The position numbers and the translations under genes are program-made. Below the pieces are notes generated by a model. That model ran no database searches. It was given only the letters and a program-made list of their open reading frames with translations, and was not told the origin of the DNA. A stretch of DNA of 11,442 nucleotides from Pseudomonadota bacterium (lineage in GTDB: Bacteria; Pseudomonadota; Alphaproteobacteria; Rhizobiales; Rhizobiaceae): the NCBI GenBank assembly GCA_023444445.1, contig JAEXMK010000035.1, positions 1 through 11,442 of the forward strand, given 5' to 3'. Of the stretch, positions 6,858-11,442 are shown one piece after another (the stretch's first letter is position 1; each line of letters begins with the position of its first letter).

Positions 6858-7732
6858 TGCGCGACACACCATTTTCCCGGTTCCTTGAAGAGTTCAGACG
6901 CAACAAGGTCGCGGCCGTCGCAGCCGTCATTGTCAGCCTGATCGTCTTCATCGCGCTCATCGCTCCGCTGATAACCCCTCAAGACCCTTACGACCTCGCC
7001 CATCTCCTGCTGCGTGATGCACGGAGGCCGCCGGGTTATGTCGGCACGGGCGGATACATCCATTGGCTCGGCACGGATTCGCAAGGGCGCGACCTCTTGT
7101 CGGCCATTATCTACGGGCTGCGCATCTCGCTGCAGATGGGCGTGATAGCCGGCGGTATCGCGCTCGTCATCGGCGCAGTGGTCGGCTGCGCTGCCGCCTA
7201 TATCGGCGGACGCTTCGAAAGCCTCGTCATGCGTATTGTCGATCTTCAGCTTTCGTTTCCGGCGATCCTGCTCGCCTTCGTCATTGCCGCCATTCTCGGG
7301 CAAGGCCGTTATCAGCTTATTCTCGCGCTGATCTTCGCCCAATATGCCTATTTCGCCCGCACCGCGCACGGTGCCGCATCCGCCGAACGGCAAAAGGATT
7401 ATGTCGAGGCCGCCCTCTCCGTTCCGCTGTCTCCGTTCAGGGTGGTGCTGCGCCACATCCTGCCAAACTCCCTGCCGCCGCTGATCGTGGTTGCGACGGT
7501 GCAGGTGGCCAGCGCCATTTCGCTGGAAGCGACCTTGTCCTTCCTTGGCGTCGGTCTGCCGCCCACCGAACCGTCGCTCGGCATGCTGATTGCCAACGGT
7601 TTTCAGTATCTGCTTTCCGGCCGTTACTGGATCTCGATCTATCCCGGCGTGGCGCTGATCCTGTTCATCGTTTCGCTCAATCTCGTTGGCGACCAGATCC
7701 GCGACCAGCTTAACCCGAGGCTTCGCCGATGA
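6857..7732 (+). CDS. ABC transporter permease, DppC/OppC type
   Basis: The 291-residue partner permease opens with a short cytoplasmic stretch (FRRNKVAAVAA) and a first helix at about 20-38. LGTDSQGRDLLSAIIYGLRISL (70-91) is the DppC hallmark, followed by further membrane helices and the C-terminal NLVGDQIRDQLNPRLR. The EAA loop is at 184-210 (EAALSVPLSPFRVVLRHILPN). The Gly normally found seven positions into this motif is replaced by Pro190. A start at 6857 overlaps the upstream stop and has AAGGGA about 8 bases before it. Its own stop overlaps the ATPase start (ATGA). It pairs with the upstream permease to form the channel. Confidence 0.93.
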   Translation: MRDTPFSRFLEEFRRNKVAAVAAVIVSLIVFIALIAPLITPQDPYDLAHLLLRDARRPPGYVGTGGYIHWLGTDSQGRDLLSAIIYGLRISLQMGVIAGGIALVIGAVVGCAAAYIGGRFESLVMRIVDLQLSFPAILLAFVIAAILGQGRYQLILALIFAQYAYFARTAHGAASAERQKDYVEAALSVPLSPFRVVLRHILPNSLPPLIVVATVQVASAISLEATLSFLGVGLPPTEPSLGMLIANGFQYLLSGRYWISIYPGVALILFIVSLNLVGDQIRDQLNPRLRR

Positions 7733-9441
7733 CCGCAGAAACCACCGCACCGCTCCTCGAAGTTTCCAACCTTCGCACCTGGTTCCCAAGTGGAAGGGGC
7801 GAGGTCAAGGCCGTCGATGGCGTCTCCTTCTCATTGGCTCCCGGCGAAGTTCTCGGCCTCGTCGGTGAATCCGGCTCGGGAAAGTCTATCACCGGCTTTT
7901 CCATCATCGGCCTGATCGATGAACCAGGCCGGATCGTCGAGGGCTCGATCAAGCTTGAAGGCCGTGAACTGATCGGGCTTCAACCGCATGAATTGCGCAA
8001 GATCCGCGGCAAGACCATTTCCATGGTTTTCCAGGATCCGATGATGACGCTGAACCCGGTACTCAGCATCGGCACCCAGATCAAGCTCGCGCTCGAAGCC
8101 CATGAAAAGATCGGGGCGGCGGAAGCACGTGAAAGGGCCATCAAGGCGCTGGCGCAGGTTCGCATCACAGAGCCCGAGCGCAAGGTCGATTTTTTCCCAC
8201 ACCAGTTTTCCGGCGGCATGCGCCAGCGTGTGGCGATTGCGATCGCTCTTCTCCATCACCCCAAGCTCATCATCTGCGATGAACCCACGACCGCACTGGA
8301 TGTCTCGATCCAGGCGGAAATCCTGACGGAGATGAAGGAGCTCGTCGCCGAACTCGGTACGGCGCTGATCTGGATCAGCCATGATCTGGCAACCGTCGCC
8401 TCGATTGCCGACCGGGTGGCCGTCATGCGTTTCGGCAAGATTGTCGAGATCGGGCCTGCGCTCGGCGTGCTGACCAGACCACAGCACGATTACACCAAGG
8501 CGTTGCTCGATGCCCTGCCCTCACGGGCAAAACCGGGTGAACTTCTGTTGCGCGGCAGTGGTATTGCGGATGCCACCCCGCCGTCCCGGAAGACCGCAAC
8601 AGGCGAGTTGCCTCCACTCGGCAGCCCGTATCTGGTGATCGATACTGCAGTCAAACGCTTCGAAAAACCGGCCGGCTTGTTCAAGAACCTGGCGATCCGC
8701 TCCGGCCTCGCCCAGCCTCAGGCAGTCGTGCAGGCTGTGGATGGCGTGTCGATCACGCTGAAACGCGGCGAGGTGCTTGGCCTTGTTGGTGAATCCGGCT
8801 CCGGCAAGTCGACGCTCGGGCGCATGGCGGCAGGAATTACCGTGCCGACGTCCGGTACGATTCGTCTGGCTGGCAAGCCGGTGATGAGCGGTGGCCGCAG
8901 TCCGCGTAAGGTCACCACCCGCGTTCAGACCATCTTTCAGGACCCGTTCGCCTCTCTCAACAGCCGCATGCGTGTGGGCGACATCGTTGCGGAAGGCCCG
9001 CTGGCGCACAAGCTCGTCTCGCGTGCGGAAGCACCGGCCTATGTCGGGCAATGGCTGTCGGCGGTCGGGCTCGATCCGTCCTTCGCCAACCGTTTCCCGC
9101 ACCAGTTTTCCGGCGGGCAGCGGCAGCGTATCGCGATCGCGCGGGCACTCGCCATGCAGCCGGATGTCGTCGTCTGCGACGAGCCGGTCGCCTCGCTCGA
9201 TGTGTCCATCCAGGCCCAGATCATCAACCTGCTGATCCGCCTGCGCTCCGAACTCGACCTGTCGCTGATTTTCATCAGCCACGATCTCTCGGTCGTGCGT
9301 CATCTCTGCGATCGGGTAGCGATCATGTATCGCGGCCGCATCGTCGAAGAAGGCGGTGCGGCCGCCATCTACGACGACCCGCAACACGACTACACCAAGC
9401 GGCTGCTGGCAGCCGTCCCCGTTTTGCCGACAGCGGCATAA
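7729..9441 (+). CDS. Fused two-domain ABC transporter ATPase (DppD-DppF type)
   Basis: The 570-residue protein joins the two nucleotide-binding domains that are separate DppD and DppF proteins in many transporters; GsiA and YejF are similar fusions. Domain 1 has Walker A GESGSGKS (46-53), Q-loop VFQDP (100-104), signature FSGGM (160-164), Walker B IICDE (181-185) and H218. Domain 2 has Walker A at 354-361, Q-loop IFQDP (402-406), signature FSGGQ (460-464), Walker B VVCDE (481-485) and H518. Each domain ends with the PQHDYTK stretch typical of oligopeptide transporter ATPases. All catalytic residues are present in both halves, so both sites should hydrolyse ATP. The start overlaps the permease stop (ATGA), with GAGG 8 bases upstream. 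Confidence 0.95.
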   Translation: MTAETTAPLLEVSNLRTWFPSGRGEVKAVDGVSFSLAPGEVLGLVGESGSGKSITGFSIIGLIDEPGRIVEGSIKLEGRELIGLQPHELRKIRGKTISMVFQDPMMTLNPVLSIGTQIKLALEAHEKIGAAEARERAIKALAQVRITEPERKVDFFPHQFSGGMRQRVAIAIALLHHPKLIICDEPTTALDVSIQAEILTEMKELVAELGTALIWISHDLATVASIADRVAVMRFGKIVEIGPALGVLTRPQHDYTKALLDALPSRAKPGELLLRGSGIADATPPSRKTATGELPPLGSPYLVIDTAVKRFEKPAGLFKNLAIRSGLAQPQAVVQAVDGVSITLKRGEVLGLVGESGSGKSTLGRMAAGITVPTSGTIRLAGKPVMSGGRSPRKVTTRVQTIFQDPFASLNSRMRVGDIVAEGPLAHKLVSRAEAPAYVGQWLSAVGLDPSFANRFPHQFSGGQRQRIAIARALAMQPDVVVCDEPVASLDVSIQAQIINLLIRLRSELDLSLIFISHDLSVVRHLCDRVAIMYRGRIVEEGGAAAIYDDPQHDYTKRLLAAVPVLPTAA

Positions 9442-9463
9442 TCATTATTGGAGGATCAGACAT

Positions 9464-10348
9464 ATGGAACCGTGGGAATGGGATGAGCAGATCTGGCGCG
9501 GCAAGGTCGAAAAGGTCCGCGCCGGCCGGTCGCTGAAGCCAAAAGCCTGGAAAGGCGGTGCCCGCTGCGCAGTGGCGCTTTCCTTCGACAGCGACCACGA
9601 GACGAACGAATTGCGCGACGGCGGCGAATCCATCGGCCGTATGTCGCAGGGCCAGTATGGCAATCGCAAGGGCGTGCCGCGTATTCTGGAAACGCTATCG
9701 ACCGCCTCGGTGCCAGCGACCTTCTTCGTACCTGCCGTCACCGCCCTGCTCTATCCCGACGAACAGCGGCGCGTGATTGCCGAAGGCCACGAGATCGGCC
9801 TGCATGGCTGGATCCATGAGGTGAATACCAAGGTGCCGCCGGAAAAGGAGCGCGAACTGCATTTCCGCGCCGCCGATACATTGGAAAAGATCACCGGCAT
9901 CCGCCCCGTCGGCATGCGCACGCCATCCTGGGATTTCTCCTCGGTCACTCTGGAGATCGAGCGCGCACTGGGTCTGATCTACGATTCCTCGCTGATGGCG
10001 GATGACGACCCTTACGAACTGATCGAGGAAGGCGAAGCGACAGGAATGGTCGAATTGCCGGTCGAATGGATCCGCGACGACGCAGTCTATTTCAACATGA
10101 ACCGCTTCACCGCGCTCAGGCCTTACACCCCGCCAACCGCCGTTCTCGATATCTTCAAGCGTGAATTCGACCGCGCCTATCAGGAAAAGGGGCTTTTCCT
10201 GCTCACCATGCACCCGCATGTAACAGGCTATCGCTCCCGCATATTCATTCTCGAAGAGCTGATCCGGCATATCCAGGCGCATGACGATGTCTGGTTCGCC
10301 ACCCATGCGGATATCGCCCGCTTCGTGAGGGAGGCATCCGGTGTCTGA
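9464..10348 (+). CDS. NodB-fold deacetylase of the PuuE/HpPgdA (imidase/allantoinase-like) group
   Basis: The 294-residue protein has the polysaccharide-deacetylase catalytic core: motif 1 FDSDHE (D42, D44), motif 2 GHEIGLHGWIHE with the metal pair H114 and H118, motif 3 RTPSWDFS (R152-S159) and motif 5 MHPHVTGYR (H250, H252). The N-terminus has no signal peptide or membrane anchor, so it should act on a cytoplasmic small molecule. The long insertion after motif 1 (DGGESIGRMSQGQYGNRKGVPR) is typical of the PuuE/HpPgdA subgroup, some of which hydrolyse allantoin or cyclic imides. I infer an amide- or imide-opening role for the imported compound; a sugar deacetylase is less likely. GGAGG (9450-9454) lies 9 bases before the ATG. 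It is 22 bp downstream of the ATPase gene. Confidence 0.85.
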   Translation: MEPWEWDEQIWRGKVEKVRAGRSLKPKAWKGGARCAVALSFDSDHETNELRDGGESIGRMSQGQYGNRKGVPRILETLSTASVPATFFVPAVTALLYPDEQRRVIAEGHEIGLHGWIHEVNTKVPPEKERELHFRAADTLEKITGIRPVGMRTPSWDFSSVTLEIERALGLIYDSSLMADDDPYELIEEGEATGMVELPVEWIRDDAVYFNMNRFTALRPYTPPTAVLDIFKREFDRAYQEKGLFLLTMHPHVTGYRSRIFILEELIRHIQAHDDVWFATHADIARFVREASGV

Positions 10349-11096
10349 CGGACAAGCAAAAGTCGCCATCGTCACCGGGAGCGGTCGCGGCATCGGGCGG
10401 GCCTGCGCTCTCGATCTTGCCCGCCACGGCTTCGATATCGCCCCCGTCGATCTGATCGAGGACGACCTTGCCCGAACGGCTGCGGAAATTCGCGAACTCG
10501 GCCGAAAGGCGCTGACCTTCATCGCCGATGTCAGCGATCACGCCCGCGCCGCTGAAATCGCGGCCGAAGTCGATCGCCAATGGGGCCGTATCGACGTCCT
10601 CTTCAACAATGCCGGCCGCTCGATGTCGAAGGGGATCGAGGAAATTTCCGAGCAGGAATTCGACGATACGATCGCCATCAACCTCAAGGGTGCATTCAAC
10701 TACATCCAGCCGACCGTGCCGGTCATGCGCCGCAACGGCGGCGGGCGTATCATCAACATGTCTTCGATGAATGCCCATACCGGCGGTGTCACCAGCGCCG
10801 TCAGCAAGTTCTCCTACACCGCGGCCAAGGCGGGGATTATCGGCATGACCAAGGCGCTGGCGAAGGAACTTGCACCGGAGATCGTCGTCAACGCCGTCTG
10901 CCCCGGTGTCATCAAGACCGAACGCTCGAACGCAATGATTGACGCCCGAGAGACGAGCCTCGCTGCCGGAATCTCTCTCGGACGCGTGGGAACCCCTCAG
11001 GATGTTGCAAGCGTCGTGACGTTCTTGGCCACTGCGGAGCCCAATTTCATCACCGGTCAGGACATCCAGATCGATGGCATGCAGTGGGTAAGGTAG
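10341..11096 (+). CDS. Short-chain dehydrogenase/reductase (SDR, classical type)
   Basis: The 251-residue protein has the Rossmann signature TGSGRGIG (12-19), NNAG (89-92), N114, and the catalytic S142, Y159 and K163 (YTAAK). An Asp at residue 37, near the end of the second strand, suggests NAD(H) rather than NADP(H). The C-terminal ITGQDIQIDG is typical of classical SDRs. The start is a GTG at 10341, 8 bases inside the upstream stop, with GGGAGG a few bases before it. This is strong evidence for translational coupling to the imidase-like gene. It is the last gene of the rightward operon. It probably oxidises or reduces a hydroxyl or keto group of the substrate or a hydrolysis product, which is inference. 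Confidence 0.93.
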   Translation: MSDGQAKVAIVTGSGRGIGRACALDLARHGFDIAPVDLIEDDLARTAAEIRELGRKALTFIADVSDHARAAEIAAEVDRQWGRIDVLFNNAGRSMSKGIEEISEQEFDDTIAINLKGAFNYIQPTVPVMRRNGGGRIINMSSMNAHTGGVTSAVSKFSYTAAKAGIIGMTKALAKELAPEIVVNAVCPGVIKTERSNAMIDARETSLAAGISLGRVGTPQDVASVVTFLATAEPNFITGQDIQIDGMQWVR

Positions 11097-11442
11097 GTCT
11101 AAAGGCATGCCGGGCGTAACACCGCCGAAGCAAAACCGGACCGTTTGTGATCTGCGAGTTAGACCTGTCTAGGGTCAGGACTTCGGTAACGGGGCCGTTC
11201 CAGTCAAGCAAAATGTAAGGGCCGCAGCAGCGCCGTCAGGCTGCCGATGCGGCAAATAATCCGACAAATTCCCTTTCGCCGATGCCTGGCTTGCTGTGCC
11301 CTTCGTTTGAGGTCACCCCGGGTTCATGCTTCGGTCCGTGGTCAGCGCGATGGCTGCCAACATGATGCTGGTCCAGTGCGGCAATTCCGATGTGCCCATC
11401 TCGTTGGCGTGCTCGACCGAGGCCGGCGACAGTCCTGACCAC
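11097..11442. other. Non-coding stretch, no recognised gene
   Basis: I recognise no gene or RNA in these 346 bases. Short open frames of about 63-68 codons run on both strands at 11236-11442 but resemble no family I know and overlap each other. No clear terminator follows the dehydrogenase. A perfect 12-base palindrome (TAGACCTGTCTA, 11160-11171) lies directly before the left arm of an inverted repeat that spans the rest of the region. Confidence 0.5.
11173..11440. repeat. 268-bp segment bounded by a perfect 10-bp inverted repeat
   Basis: GGTCAGGACT at 11173-11182 is the exact inverse of AGTCCTGACC at 11431-11440. The layout is what a small non-autonomous element or an IS remnant would show. 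The right flank is cut off by the window end, so no target duplication can be tested, and I do not recognise the ends as a named family. Confidence 0.35.

Noticed and set aside
6815..7789. Minus-strand open frame of 324 codons opposite the second permease
   Set aside because: Shadow of the permease gene, rich in charged residues, with no domain and no plausible ribosome binding site context.
8521..9387. Minus-strand open frame of 288 codons opposite the fused ATPase
   Set aside because: The ATPase motifs on the plus strand are complete, and the antisense product has no recognisable features.
9695..11108. Two minus-strand open frames opposite the deacetylase-like and dehydrogenase genes
   Set aside because: Both are codon-complement shadows of well-supported genes.
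11236..11442. Short open frames on both strands at the right edge
   Set aside because: They are about 65 codons, overlap each other, resemble no family and are cut by the window end, so I could not support a gene.
1..11442. CRISPR arrays, tRNA or rRNA genes, replication origins
   Set aside because: I saw no regularly spaced repeats, no tRNA or rRNA sequence that I recognise and no iteron or DnaA-box cluster.

Overview
The window looks like accessory DNA from an alphaproteobacterium, most likely of the Rhizobium/Agrobacterium type. This is an impression from the GC-rich coding sequence, tightly overlapping genes, the protein families and their arrangement; no rRNA or marker gene is present to confirm it.

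Left edge (about 1-1655). A nearly complete IS481-family insertion sequence occupies 2-998, with 36-bp imperfect terminal inverted repeats. Its transposase on the minus strand is broken by one in-frame amber codon just before the first catalytic Asp. A strong GC hairpin followed by a T-rich stretch begins exactly at the outer end of the IS. Next, on the minus strand, is the C-terminal part of a small nucleotidyltransferase (aminoglycoside-2''-adenylyltransferase-like) that lacks its N-terminal Gly-Gly motif. It is probably a remnant.

Core (about 1744-11096). Two divergent operons flank one regulatory region at 4909-5098. Leftward: a MarR-family regulator, a family-5 (peptide/opine/nickel type) periplasmic binding protein coupled to it by an ATGA overlap, and a plant-type asparaginase/isoaspartyl peptidase. 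Rightward: a creatininase-family amidohydrolase, two Dpp/Opp-type permeases, a fused two-domain ABC ATPase, a cytoplasmic NodB-fold deacetylase of the PuuE/HpPgdA (imidase/allantoinase-like) group, and an SDR dehydrogenase. The transporter is complete across the two arms. The enzymes are a creatininase-family hydrolase, an imidase-like hydrolase, a beta-aspartyl (isoaspartyl) hydrolase and a dehydrogenase. Together they suggest uptake and stepwise opening of a small cyclic or blocked amide (imide, lactam, diketopiperazine or isoaspartyl compound), under MarR control. The substrate cannot be read from the sequence.

Regulatory region. Two near-identical 14-bp imperfect palindromes (consensus about GTNCCRTRTGGAAC) lie 52 bp apart, about five helical turns. 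They bracket a dyad that places a TTGACA hexamer on each strand, giving two overlapping, oppositely oriented promoters. This is the best-supported regulatory structure in the window. A further palindrome sits in the leader of the rightward operon, and a GC hairpin lies between its first and second genes.

Right edge (11097-11442). I recognise no gene here. A perfect 10-bp inverted repeat (11173-11182 and 11431-11440) delimits a 268-bp segment that could be a small mobile-element remnant. With the IS and the truncated gene on the left, this suggests that the catabolic cluster sits between mobile or rearranged borders.
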